A DNA stretch of 64,000 nt, taken from positions 1-64,000 of the forward strand of contig NC_013889.1 in NCBI RefSeq assembly GCF_000025545.1, written 5' to 3'. Both the position numbers and the translations under genes were made by a program. Source of the stretch: Thioalkalivibrio sp. K90mix. Its GTDB lineage: Bacteria > Pseudomonadota > Gammaproteobacteria > Ectothiorhodospirales > Ectothiorhodospiraceae. Under the pieces are notes generated by a model. That model saw only the letters and a program-made list of their open reading frames with translations. It was not told the DNA's origin and did not search any database. The stretch's first letter is position 1. Each line of letters opens with the position of its first letter. Positions 47,611-55,512 of the stretch are shown one piece after another.

Positions 47611-48234
47611 TCAGTCGGACGACAGCCCGGCCATGTACTGTGACACGGCCTCGATGTCTTCGTCGGACATGCGCTGAACCACATTGCGCATCATCCGACC
47701 CGCGTCGTTGGAACGCTCTCCGTCACGGAATTTGTAAAGCTGGTCCGCGCTGTAGGTGGCGTGCTGCCCCGCAACCTTCGGGAACATCGCCTCCGGGTTG
47801 CCCTGGCCATTCGGGCCGTGGCATGCGATGCAGGCGGCGACGTTCTGGGAGGGGATGCCGCCACGGTAGATGCGCTCGCCGCGTTCGACGACGTCTTCGT
47901 CGGCGGTTTCGGTGGTGATGGACTGCTCGGCGAAGTAGGCCGCCAGGTCGCGCATATCCTGCTCGTCCAGATCCGCGACTTCGCCCGCCATCAGCGAATC
48001 ATAGCGGGTCTCGCCTTCCTTGAAGTCACGCAGCTGCTTGACGGTGTATTTCGGGTGCTGGCCCGCGAGCTTCGGCCACTCCGGGTTGGTCGAGTTGCCG
48101 TCCGCCTGGTGGCAGGCCGCGCAGGACTGGGAGATTTCCTGGCCGCGCTGAGGATCGCCCGCCTGAGCCGCCGACAGCGGGAGCAGCAGGGAGACGGACA
48201 GGGCAGCAAAGAGAGCGGAAAGCTTGTGGTTCAT
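47611..48234 (-). CDS. Dihaem cytochrome c4
   Basis: The 207-residue exported protein has a Sec signal peptide (cleaved near SAAQAG) and two homologous haem domains with CAACH (about 38-42) and CIACH (about 135-139). Distal methionines lie in YDSLMAGEV and MMRNVVQRM. It is a soluble or membrane-associated electron carrier to terminal oxidases. It is divergent from engB, a conserved gammaproteobacterial arrangement, and is likely matured by the ResB/CcsA pair encoded downstream. Confidence 0.95.
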   Translation of the reverse strand: MNHKLSALFAALSVSLLLPLSAAQAGDPQRGQEISQSCAACHQADGNSTNPEWPKLAGQHPKYTVKQLRDFKEGETRYDSLMAGEVADLDEQDMRDLAAYFAEQSITTETADEDVVERGERIYRGGIPSQNVAACIACHGPNGQGNPEAMFPKVAGQHATYSADQLYKFRDGERSNDAGRMMRNVVQRMSDEDIEAVSQYMAGLSSD

Positions 48235-48314
48235 GATCGAAGATTCTCCTGCATGTAAATGCGTGCCGGGTCGGACCCGCGTTCCTTGTGCCCCTTGGCA
48301 GGGCGATCAACATG

Positions 48315-48597
48315 AAGGAAACACTGGTCAATGTACACCCTTGCGCTCGAGTCGCTTTTGCATGCGAACAAGCCGCGGCGACTGCCGTGCAGTCACTCTG
48401 CACAAGGGAGCCGCAACGCCGTTCGCGCGCAAAAGCGGCCGAGCCCCTGCATTGTAATGGGTTATGGGGTTGGTACCCCAGTTTCCCGATCCTGCGTTGC
48501 GCCGCTTGCGGGTAGAACCACTACCCGCAAGCGGCGCGCCTTGTCTCGGAAAACCTGGGGTACCAACGCGAGGGTGTACATTGACCAGTGTTTCCTT
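48315..48597. repeat. 283-bp element with nested inverted repeats (three-way junction)
   Basis: The only gene-free stretch over 300 bp (48235-48681) is mostly this element. Its ends are 31-nt inverted repeats (48315-48345 and 48567-48597, beginning AAGGAAACACTGG) with one mismatch. Two further inverted arms lie inside: 48345-48369 with 48421-48444 (GCTCG...GCGAAC), and 48470-48481 with 48555-48566 (TTGGTACCCCAG) enclosing a perfect 17-bp stem (48499-48515 with 48521-48537) with loop AACCA. As a strand it would fold into a stem with two long arms. No open reading frame of note is present. It separates the divergent cytochrome c4 and engB genes and may be a non-autonomous mobile element. Confidence 0.8.
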
Positions 48598-48681
48598 GAG
48601 CGGCGCAGTTTATAGCACAATGCTAAATTGCGCTCAAAAATATTCCGAGCTCCGCACTCGGCCAAGGACGTCCCCCGCCCC

Positions 48682-49293
48682 ATGGAACCCCGTTTTCGCG
48701 AGACCGCCTTTATCAAGGGCGTGGCCCAGGTCGAGCAGCTCCCGGAGGATGACGGCATCGAGATTGCCTTCGCCGGGCGCTCGAATGCCGGCAAATCCAG
48801 CGCCCTGAATGCCCTGTGCGGGCGCAAGGCCCTGGCCCGGGTGGGCCGCACGCCCGGGCGCACCCAGGAAATCAACCTGTTCGCCCTGCCGCCGGACGAG
48901 GCATGGCGGCTGGTGGATCTGCCCGGCTATGGTTACGCGAAGGTGTCCGCCGGCCAGCGCCAGCATTGGGATCGGCTGCTGGGGGATTACCTGCAGTCGC
49001 GCGAGTGCCTGGCAGGGCTGGTGCTGATCATGGACATCCGTCGTCCCCTGACCGAGCTCGACCGTCAGCTGCTGGAGTGGGTGCCGCTGGAGCGTTGCCA
49101 GTTGCACTGCCTGCTGACCAAGGCCGACAAGCTCTCGCGGCAGGCGGCCGACAAGCAATTGCACGCGACCCAGCGCGAGCTGGAAGGCTTGGGGATCGAG
49201 GCGACCCTGCAGACCTTTTCTTCATTGAAAAATCAGGGGGTCGATGACCTGCGCGGCCTGTTGACCGAGTGGCTCCAGCCGGTCGAAGACTGA
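48682..49293 (+). CDS. engB: Ribosome biogenesis GTPase EngB (YihA/YsxC)
   Basis: This 203-residue GTPase for 50S assembly has G1 AFAGRSNAGKSS (about 33), G2/G3 RTPGRTQEINLF and VDLPGYGYA, and G4 LTKADK. ATG at 48682 gives the family-typical N-terminus (FRETAFIKGVAQVEQLPEDDGIEIAFAGRS). The ribosome binding site is weak, AAGGA 13 bp upstream. The frame opens further back to TTG 48628. It is convergent with the candidate small RNA and divergent from cytochrome c4. Confidence 0.96.
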   Translation: MEPRFRETAFIKGVAQVEQLPEDDGIEIAFAGRSNAGKSSALNALCGRKALARVGRTPGRTQEINLFALPPDEAWRLVDLPGYGYAKVSAGQRQHWDRLLGDYLQSRECLAGLVLIMDIRRPLTELDRQLLEWVPLERCQLHCLLTKADKLSRQAADKQLHATQRELEGLGIEATLQTFSSLKNQGVDDLRGLLTEWLQPVED

Positions 49294-49320
49294 CCGTGGC
49301 GCGAACCATGAACCCCAGAC

Positions 49321-49355
49321 AAAAAAATGCCCCGGCCTTGGGGAGGGCCGGGGCA
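49321..49355 (-). terminator. Intrinsic terminator ending the candidate sRNA
   Basis: A perfect 10-bp stem TGCCCCGGCC / GGCCGGGGCA (49328-49355) is followed on the minus strand by seven T (complement of 49327-49321). No T tract follows on the plus strand, so it does not serve engB efficiently; it belongs to minus-strand transcripts from the sRNA and possibly the SCO genes. Confidence 0.9.
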
Positions 49356-49433
49356 AGATTCGGCCTCGACAGGGGGGAGCGAGGCCTGCCCGCTCAGGGA
49401 GAGAAGCGGGCTCGCGCTGGGCTAGAGCGCTTG
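49321..49433 (-). ncRNA. Candidate C-rich-loop small RNA (Spot 42/ErsA position, sX13-like)
   Basis: A minus-strand transcript of about 110 nt is predicted between a sigma-E-like promoter and a strong terminator. It would form three hairpins in order. GCCCGC/GCGGGC (49411-49406 with 49393-49388) has loop UUCUCUCCCUGA. GGCCUCG/CGAGGCC (49386-49380 with 49368-49362) has loop CUCCCCCCUGU. A 10-bp terminator stem UGCCCCGGCC-type (49355-49346 with 49337-49328) has loop CUCCCCAA, then seven U. All loops expose CUCCC, complementary to Shine-Dalgarno-type GGGAG. Placement is as for Spot 42 and ErsA: same strand as polA, facing engB. The three C-rich loops recall sX13 of Xanthomonas. Identity is inferred. 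Confidence 0.75.
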
Positions 49434-49438
49434 TAACG

Positions 49439-49466
49439 TAAGAAAGCGTCAGTTGCCTTGAGTTCC
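49439..49466 (-). promoter_or_regulatory. Sigma-E/AlgU-type promoter for the sRNA
   Basis: On the minus strand GGAACTC (49466-49460) and TCTTA (49443-49439) are separated by 16 bp. The AlgU/sigma-E consensus is GAACTT-N16/17-TCTGA. A start near 49433 follows. ErsA in Pseudomonas is AlgU-dependent, which fits; activity here is not shown. Confidence 0.6.
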
Positions 49467-49536
49467 ATCCGTTCCCGAAAATGAACGTGATTGGCTTCAC
49501 ACTCCTGAATGCAGCGCTCCTGTGGCTGTTGCCCCG

Positions 49537-50184
49537 TCAGTCATCGGTTCCCTGGGACTGGGCGTGTGCCCTCAGGGTCTCGACCAGATCGGCCGCGCTG
49601 GTCCCGTGAGGGTGAATCTCCAGCAAGTCGCCTTCGGGCCCGATCAGATAGGTCGATGAACTGTGGTCGATGATGTCGCCCATCGCCGAATCCGTTGCGC
49701 GGCGTTCGTAGAAGACACCATAGCGCTTAGCGGCGGGCTTCAAGTCTTCTTCGGATCCGGTGGCCGCGTGAATGTCGGCATGAAAATGGGCCACGTAATC
49801 GGCCAGGCGGTCCTCGGTATCTCGTTCCGGATCGACGCTGATAAACACACCGTTCACCTGGCCCTGCAACTCTTCCGGCAAGCGGTTCAGCGCCCCGCCA
49901 ATCCACCCCAGGCTGGTCGGGCAGGCATCCGGGCAGCTCGTATAGCCGAAATACAGCCAGACGTACTGGTCCGTGTAATCGCCCAGGTCGAAGCGCTCCG
50001 CGTGCGTGGCGATCGGCAGCTCGATCGGTCCGCCCTGTACCTCGTCGGCGATGGGCAGTTGCGCATGACCTGCAAGATCGCGCGGCGGCGGCTCGCCCGG
50101 CTCCAGAGTGACATACACCAGCAGAGCACCTGCGGCGACCACCGCGAAGGCCCAGAAGAGACTGCTGACGGGGATACGGTTCAT
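49537..50184 (-). CDS. SCO1/SenC-family copper chaperone
   Basis: The 215-residue protein has an N-terminal membrane anchor (about 7-28) and a periplasmic thioredoxin-like SCO domain with the copper-binding CPDAC (TSCPDACPTS) and the later His in IIDHSSSTYLIGP. SCO proteins deliver copper or reduce the CuA site of cytochrome c oxidase. ATG at 50184 is chosen, although the ribosome binding site is poor. A TTG at 50217 in the same frame overlaps the upstream gene. It forms a small unit with the gene at 50195 and polA. Confidence 0.9.
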   Translation of the reverse strand: MNRIPVSSLFWAFAVVAAGALLVYVTLEPGEPPPRDLAGHAQLPIADEVQGGPIELPIATHAERFDLGDYTDQYVWLYFGYTSCPDACPTSLGWIGGALNRLPEELQGQVNGVFISVDPERDTEDRLADYVAHFHADIHAATGSEEDLKPAAKRYGVFYERRATDSAMGDIIDHSSSTYLIGPEGDLLEIHPHGTSAADLVETLRAHAQSQGTDD

Positions 50185-50194
50185 AAGGGGTTCA

Positions 50195-50689
50195 TCAGTG
50201 ATCGCGGGCAGTGACAAAGCGGAATTGTACGAAGGCGGCCTCGGATTTGCCTGCCGGCATCGCGGTGGCTGCCCAGGTCATGGATTCGGTGGTACAGATC
50301 GGCAGCGTGGTCGTGCCGCGGTAGCGGCCATCACCCGTGTGTTCCAGGCGCGGGCGCTGGTAGCCCATATACATTTCGACTCCGGCCAGGTCCAGGTCCA
50401 GGGCCTCAGGGTTGTTCAGCGCGGTCTTCGCCGCGGCATCCAGCTGCAGGTCCAGCGTCAGCTCCCGCAGCATCGGTACCGGGCGCGGCGTGATCTCCAG
50501 GCGCACCTCGCCGCCCTGTGCCAGGGCGGTGCTGCAGGGGCCGGCATTCAGGTCGCAGGCCTGTGGCTGGACGATCGGCACCTCGGCGGCGCCACTGTCC
50601 AGGTAGCGTTCGGCCAGCATCCAGGCGCTCGCGAGTAGCAGCAGCGCGACCAGCCAGGCGGCGATTCGGTTGAAGCGATGGGCCAGCAT
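50195..50689 (-). CDS. Membrane-anchored periplasmic protein next to SCO
   Basis: This 164-residue protein has one N-terminal transmembrane helix (about 8-27) and a periplasmic beta-rich domain. Two cysteine pairs or singles are visible (ACDLNAGPCS and LPICTTES), and Met-rich short stretches (VEMYMGY, ESMTWAATAM) could bind copper. The EMYMGYQRPRLEH segment resembles FixH/YtkA-like domains. I cannot name the family. Placement between polA and a SCO gene suggests a role in copper or oxidase assembly (inference). Confidence 0.7.
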   Translation of the reverse strand: MLAHRFNRIAAWLVALLLLASAWMLAERYLDSGAAEVPIVQPQACDLNAGPCSTALAQGGEVRLEITPRPVPMLRELTLDLQLDAAAKTALNNPEALDLDLAGVEMYMGYQRPRLEHTGDGRYRGTTTLPICTTESMTWAATAMPAGKSEAAFVQFRFVTARDH

Positions 50690-50694
50690 GGGGG

Positions 50695-53397
50695 CTAGTG
50701 GGCGTCGTCCCAGTTGGCGCCGACGCCGACGTCTACGACCAGTTCCACGTCCAGGTCGGCGGCCCCGCTCATGGCCTTGCGCACCAGCGTGGTCAGGTCC
50801 TCCACCGCCGCGTCGGCCACCTCGAACACCAGTTCGTCGTGCACCTGCATGATCATGCGCGCGTCAATCCCGGTGTCCTCGAGGTCGTGCGCGACCCGTA
50901 CCATCGCGCGCTTGATGATGTCGGCGGCCGTGCCCTGCATCGGGGCGTTGATCGCGACACGCTCGGACTGCTGGCGCCGCGCCCCGTTGCGGCTGTTGAT
51001 CTCCGGCAGGTACAGGCGGCGGCCGAACAGGGTCTCGACGTAGCCGTTCTCGCGCCCGGAGGCGCGCGCCCGTTCCATGTAGTCGTGCACGCCGGGATAG
51101 CGGCTGAAGTAGCGGTCGATGTACTCGCGCGCCTCGCCCTGCTCGATGCCGAGGTTGCGCGCCAGGCCCCAGGCGGACATGCCGTAGATCAGGCCGAAGT
51201 TGATCGCCTTGGCCGCGCGGCGCTGATCGCCGGAGACCTGCTCCGGGTCCAGCCCGAAGACCTCGGCGGCGGTTGCGCGGTGGATGTCCTGACCCTCGGC
51301 AAAGGCCTTCAGCAGGCCGGCATCCTGCGACAGGTGAGCCATGATGCGCAGCTCGATCTGCGAGTAGTCTGCCGCCAGTAGCTGGTGGCCCTCTTCCGCG
51401 ATGAACGCGCGGCGGATGCGCCGGCCGGCCTCGGTGCGCACCGGGATGTTCTGCAGGTTCGGCTCCGAGGATGACAGCCGCCCGGTGGCCGCCCCCGCCT
51501 GGTGATAGGAAGTGTGCACCCGACCGGTCTCCGGGTGGATGCGCCGGGGCAGGGTCTCGGTGTAGGTGCTGCGCAGCTTGGACAGGCCGCGGTGCTCGAG
51601 GATCAGGCGCGGCAGGGCGTAGTCGTCCGCCATCTGCTCCAGCACGTCCTCGGCGGTGGAGGGCTGGCCCTTGGGTGTGCGCCGCAGTACCGGCAGGCCC
51701 AGGCGTTCGAACAGGATCTCCTGGATCTGTTTGGGCGAGCCGAGGTTGAACTCGCCGCCGGCCTCCTCGAAGGCCTCGCGCTCGATGCGCTCCATCTCGG
51801 CCAGCAGCTCCTGGCTCTGCTCGCCGAGCCGATCCGGGTCCACCTTTACGCCGACGCGTTCGATATCCGCCAGCACCGGGACCAGCGGCATCTCGATCTC
51901 GCGGTAGACAAACGCGGGGCCTTCGGCCGCCTGCAGACGTGGCTGGAACACCGCATCCAGCTGCAGGCAGATATCAGCGTCCTCGCCGGCGTAATCGGTG
52001 GCGATGCCGATATCCACCTCGGCGAACGGGATCTGCTTCACCCCCTTGCCGGCCACGTCCTCGTAGTGCGTGGTCTTGTAGTCCAGGTGGCGCTCGGCCA
52101 GGGAGTCGAGGTCGTGGCGGTTGGCCCCGGCATCCAGGCAGAACGACTCGAGCAGGGTGTCGTCGACGATCCCGCGCAGGGTGATGCCGTGATTGCCCAG
52201 CACGTTGCGGTCGTACTTCAGGTGATGGCCCAGCTTGCCGTGGCGCTCCGACTCCAGCCACGGTTTCAGGCGCTCGAGCGTCTCCGCGCGCGGCAGCTGC
52301 GGGTCGGCGTCCGGCCCGGTGTGGGCCAGCGGCAGATACCACGCGGTGCCCGGCTCGAAGGCGAAGGACATGCCGACGATCTCGGCGCGCATCGCGTCGA
52401 GGCTCGTGGTCTCGGTGTCGAAGGCGACTCGGTCGGCCTTGTCCAGACGCTCCAGCAGCTCGGCCAGTTCGGCCTCCTCGCGCAGCGTCCGGTAGTCGCC
52501 CTTCGCCTGCGACGGGCCCGGATTGCCGTCAGCGGCCTCGTCCTCGCTACCCTCCAGCTCCGCGCGCCAGCGGGTGAAGCCGTAGCGGCGCACCATCTCC
52601 AGCAGGCGCTCGTGATCCGGCTCGCGGATGTTCAGGTCGTTGGGGCCGGCATCCAGCTCGACATCGCGCTTGACCGTGATCAGTTCGCGCGAGGTGGGCA
52701 GGCGCTCGGCCGCGGCGCGCAGGTTCTCGCCGATCTTGCCGCCGATGTCGTCGGCCTGCTCGAGGATGGTGTCGAGATCGCCGTACTTCGCGATCCACTT
52801 GGCCGCGGTCTTGGGGCCGACCTTGTCTACGCCCGGGATGTTGTCGACGCTGTCGCCCATCAGCGCGAGGTAGTCGACGATCTGCTCCGGGGCCACGCCG
52901 AATTTTTCCTGTACGCCCTCGCGGTCCAGCGTGACCCCGCTCATGGTGTTGACCAGGGTGATGCGGTCATTCACCAGCTGGGCGAGGTCCTTGTCGCCGG
53001 TGGAGATCACCACGTCATGCCCGGCTGCGGCGGCCTGATCGGCCAGGGTCGCGATCACGTCGTCGGCCTCCACGCCCTCGACGCACAAAAGTGGCAGGCC
53101 CATCGCCCGCACGAGTTCGTGCAGCGGCTCGATCTGGGCGGCCAGCTCGTCCGGCATCGGCGGGCGGGTGGCCTTGTATTCCGGGTAGATGTCGTCGCGG
53201 AAGGTCTTGCCCTTCGCGTCGAACACCACCGCCATGTGTTCCGGGCCGTAGTCCGCGCGCAGCTTGCGCAGCATGTTCGCCACACCAATCATCGCCCCGG
53301 TCGGGGCGCCATCCGGCGCGGTCAGCGGCGGCAGGGCATGGAAGGCCCGAAACAGATACGACGAACCGTCGACCAGAACGAGGGGGGCTTGTGACAT
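50695..53397 (-). CDS. polA: DNA polymerase I
   Basis: The 900-residue repair and Okazaki-fragment polymerase has an N-terminal 5'-3' exonuclease (LVDGSSYLFRAFHALPPLT; GVEADDVIATLA), a 3'-5' proofreading domain with intact acidic residues (VAFDTETTSLDAM) and the polymerase domain with LLAADYSQIELRIMAHLS, RRAAKAINFGLIYGMSAWGLA and the catalytic VHDELVFEV. ATG at 53397 gives the canonical N-terminus; ATG at 53430 is possible. It is divergent from the LOG gene and sits in the conserved polA-sRNA-engB neighbourhood. Confidence 0.97.
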   Translation of the reverse strand: MSQAPLVLVDGSSYLFRAFHALPPLTAPDGAPTGAMIGVANMLRKLRADYGPEHMAVVFDAKGKTFRDDIYPEYKATRPPMPDELAAQIEPLHELVRAMGLPLLCVEGVEADDVIATLADQAAAAGHDVVISTGDKDLAQLVNDRITLVNTMSGVTLDREGVQEKFGVAPEQIVDYLALMGDSVDNIPGVDKVGPKTAAKWIAKYGDLDTILEQADDIGGKIGENLRAAAERLPTSRELITVKRDVELDAGPNDLNIREPDHERLLEMVRRYGFTRWRAELEGSEDEAADGNPGPSQAKGDYRTLREEAELAELLERLDKADRVAFDTETTSLDAMRAEIVGMSFAFEPGTAWYLPLAHTGPDADPQLPRAETLERLKPWLESERHGKLGHHLKYDRNVLGNHGITLRGIVDDTLLESFCLDAGANRHDLDSLAERHLDYKTTHYEDVAGKGVKQIPFAEVDIGIATDYAGEDADICLQLDAVFQPRLQAAEGPAFVYREIEMPLVPVLADIERVGVKVDPDRLGEQSQELLAEMERIEREAFEEAGGEFNLGSPKQIQEILFERLGLPVLRRTPKGQPSTAEDVLEQMADDYALPRLILEHRGLSKLRSTYTETLPRRIHPETGRVHTSYHQAGAATGRLSSSEPNLQNIPVRTEAGRRIRRAFIAEEGHQLLAADYSQIELRIMAHLSQDAGLLKAFAEGQDIHRATAAEVFGLDPEQVSGDQRRAAKAINFGLIYGMSAWGLARNLGIEQGEAREYIDRYFSRYPGVHDYMERARASGRENGYVETLFGRRLYLPEINSRNGARRQQSERVAINAPMQGTAADIIKRAMVRVAHDLEDTGIDARMIMQVHDELVFEVADAAVEDLTTLVRKAMSGAADLDVELVVDVGVGANWDDAH

Positions 53398-53515
53398 CAA
53401 TGCGGTATCCGTGCGGAAGGTGCGCGCCATTCTACAGCCCCGTTTTGTGCCGCGACCATTTGTACCGACCCGGGGCGCCCGTTACGCTTGGCCTTCGACA
53501 CGAGGAACCCTCCGC

Positions 53516-54241
53516 ATGAACGACCGCGAACGCGCCGAACACCCCGGCCTGCGCCCGATTGACGACTCCGCTCTGACCCGCGAAAGCTGGAAGATCTTCC
53601 AGATCATGGCGGAGTTCGTGGAGGGCTTCGAGCGCCTGGCGCACATCAAGCCATCTGTGAGCATCTTTGGCTCCGCGCGCTTTCCACCCGGACATCCGCA
53701 TTACCAACTGGGCGAAGAAGTCGCCCGCCAGCTGTCGGATGCCGGCTTCGCGGTGGTGAGTGGCGGCGGCCCGGGCATCATGGAGGCCGCCAACAAGGGC
53801 GCCTTCGCCGGGCGCTCCCCCAGCATCGGCCTGAATATCCAGCTCCCCCACGAGCAAAGCGCCAACCCGTATCAGGACATCAGCCTGGGGTTTCGCCACT
53901 TCTTCTCGCGCAAGGTGATGTTCGTGAAATACGCCTCCGCCTATGTGGTCCTGCCGGGCGGTTTTGGCACGCTGGACGAACTGGCGGAGATTCTGACGCT
54001 GGTGCAGACCGGCAAGACCCGGCGCATCCCGATCGTGCTGGTCGGCTCCGAATTCTGGAAGGGGCTGCTGCACTGGTTCGACGACACTCTTGTGTCCGAA
54101 GGCACAATCGATGCCGAGGACCTGAAGCTATACTCGTTGGTGGATGCCCCGGAAGACGTGGTGGACGTGATCTTCGAGCATTACGAGGCGCGCAGCTTCG
54201 AGCCTTCCGCGGAAGAAAAGAAACGCATGATGGAGCTGTGA
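53516..54241 (+). CDS. LOG-family nucleotide phosphoribohydrolase (Rossmann fold)
   Basis: This 241-residue TIGR00730-type protein has SIFGSARFPPGHPHY, the nucleotide-binding GGGPGIMEAANKGA and the LOG signature PGGFGTLDELAEILT with catalytic Glu. LOG enzymes hydrolyse (cytokinin) nucleoside 5'-monophosphates; many bacterial members act on AMP or other NMPs (PpnN-like). The N-terminal 45 residues extend beyond the minimal fold. ATG at 53516 has GAGGAA upstream. The downstream gene starts 2 bp after its stop. Confidence 0.87.
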   Translation: MNDRERAEHPGLRPIDDSALTRESWKIFQIMAEFVEGFERLAHIKPSVSIFGSARFPPGHPHYQLGEEVARQLSDAGFAVVSGGGPGIMEAANKGAFAGRSPSIGLNIQLPHEQSANPYQDISLGFRHFFSRKVMFVKYASAYVVLPGGFGTLDELAEILTLVQTGKTRRIPIVLVGSEFWKGLLHWFDDTLVSEGTIDAEDLKLYSLVDAPEDVVDVIFEHYEARSFEPSAEEKKRMMEL

Positions 54242-54243
54242 GC

Positions 54244-54642
54244 ATGGCCGCTAAGTGCACCCATTATCCCGCCGCCCTCCTGGTCGGTCTGCTTCTCGCG
54301 CCGGCTCTGGCCATTGCCCAGCAGGAGCGCGAGTGGGACGATGCCCCGCCGCCGCCCGAGATGCCGGACGAGGCCGAGGCCGACCCCGCGCCGCCCGTGC
54401 TCGACGAACGCGCGCGCGAGCAGCGGGGCCTGGAAGAGGCTGACATTGTGATCATCGAACGCGACGGGGAGACCCGGCGCGAGTACCGCATGGGCGGGCA
54501 ACTGGTGATGGTGGAGGTGATCCCCGCGGCCGGTCCCTCCTACTACCTGATCGACAGCACCGGCGACGGCCTGCTCGATCGCCGTCAGCGTGAGCTGGAA
54601 CCCGATTTCGTACCGCCGTCCTGGGTGATTTTCCAATGGTAA
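54244..54642 (+). CDS. DUF2782 family exported protein
   Basis: The 132-residue product has a signal peptide (to about residue 24, LAIAQQ), a proline/acidic linker (DDAPPPPEMPDEAEADPAPP) and a compact C-terminal domain with the conserved IERDGETRREYRMGGQLVMVEVIP...YYLIDSTGDG pattern of DUF2782. Function is unknown; the family usually lies between polA and thrB in gammaproteobacteria. ATG at 54244 is preferred (GGAG 8 bp upstream) over GTG at 54238. It overlaps the next gene by 7 bp. Confidence 0.8.
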   Translation: MAAKCTHYPAALLVGLLLAPALAIAQQEREWDDAPPPPEMPDEAEADPAPPVLDERAREQRGLEEADIVIIERDGETRREYRMGGQLVMVEVIPAAGPSYYLIDSTGDGLLDRRQRELEPDFVPPSWVIFQW

Positions 54643-55478
54643 TGAACGAACACGACTGCCAGGCCTGTGCCGAGGCCTGCGGGGTGAGCATCGAGTTTCG
54701 CGAGGGCGAGGCCTTGCTGGCGGGGCAGCCCGTGCAGTGCCTGCGTCTGTCGGCGGATGCCGCCTCCGGTATCGAGGCGGCCCTGAAGGGTGCAGGCATC
54801 AGCCCGCTGGCCACCGCTGATGCCGACGGGACGCGGATTCTTTTCCTGGATCAAGGTCAGGCATTGCGCGAACCCCTGTCGGCCGAGGGCCCCGGAAGCC
54901 TCAACGCCCTGGGGGAGCGGGCCGCGAGCTGGCAGGCCCTGCACCCGGCGAGTGCGATGCCGGAGGCCACGGGCTATCGCCGCGGGGTGCTGCAGCAGCT
55001 TTTGCGCGAACGCGCCGATGCCCTGGGCCAGACGCTGTTGGCCGGCGAGCGGGAGACGCTGGATGCCGAACTCCACCACCAGAGCCTCTATCGTTTCGAG
55101 GATCTGCCGCTGGCCGGGAGCTACTGGCACTCGGTGCGGGTCTATTCGGAAGGGGCCGGGCTCGCGGATCTGGTGATGCCGCCGGCGCCGGTGCCCGCTT
55201 TCTGGCAGCTCGCGCGCATCGCATTGGCGATTGCGGTGGACGAGGCCGGCGAGATTCGAGCCGATGCCTACCGCGCGTTGCTTGCGGGCTACCATGCCAG
55301 ACGCCCGTTGGCCGCGATCGAGCGCGGGGCCGCACCGACATTGCTGCGCCTGGCCGCACTGGACGACTGGATCGGTCGTCGCGAATCCGGCGCGACGGGC
55401 GAGGCCGAACGCCAGCGGCTCGTTGCGCTGCAGGGGCACGCCGCCCGTGTGCAGGGCATGTGGGTACGTGCCGCGTAG
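54636..55478 (+). CDS. Degenerate homoserine-kinase-like (ThrB/APH fold) protein
   Basis: The 280-residue product lies where thrB is normally found. Its C-terminal part keeps the ThrB-type pattern (LDAELHHQSLYRFEDLP, then ALLAGYHARRPLAAIERGAAPTLLRLAALDDWIGRR). The catalytic loop usually reading H-A/G-D-L-F-R-D-N is replaced by YWHSVRVYSEG, and the following metal-binding I-D-F by LVMPPAP. The N-terminal lobe lacks a clear ATP loop and starts with a Cys motif C-x2-C-x3-C (8-15). It is therefore probably a pseudokinase or repurposed protein. The similarity is recognised by eye and moderate. Confidence 0.6.
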   Translation: MVMNEHDCQACAEACGVSIEFREGEALLAGQPVQCLRLSADAASGIEAALKGAGISPLATADADGTRILFLDQGQALREPLSAEGPGSLNALGERAASWQALHPASAMPEATGYRRGVLQQLLRERADALGQTLLAGERETLDAELHHQSLYRFEDLPLAGSYWHSVRVYSEGAGLADLVMPPAPVPAFWQLARIALAIAVDEAGEIRADAYRALLAGYHARRPLAAIERGAAPTLLRLAALDDWIGRRESGATGEAERQRLVALQGHAARVQGMWVRAA

Positions 55479-55512
55479 GTGGCTCGGGGGTTTCGGCCCA
55501 AGGAGATCGACG

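Noticed and set aside
48470-48566. Integron attC site
   Set aside because: The long hairpin is suggestive, but the conserved GTTRRRY and RYYYAAC core sites are not present and no integrase or cassette array is nearby.
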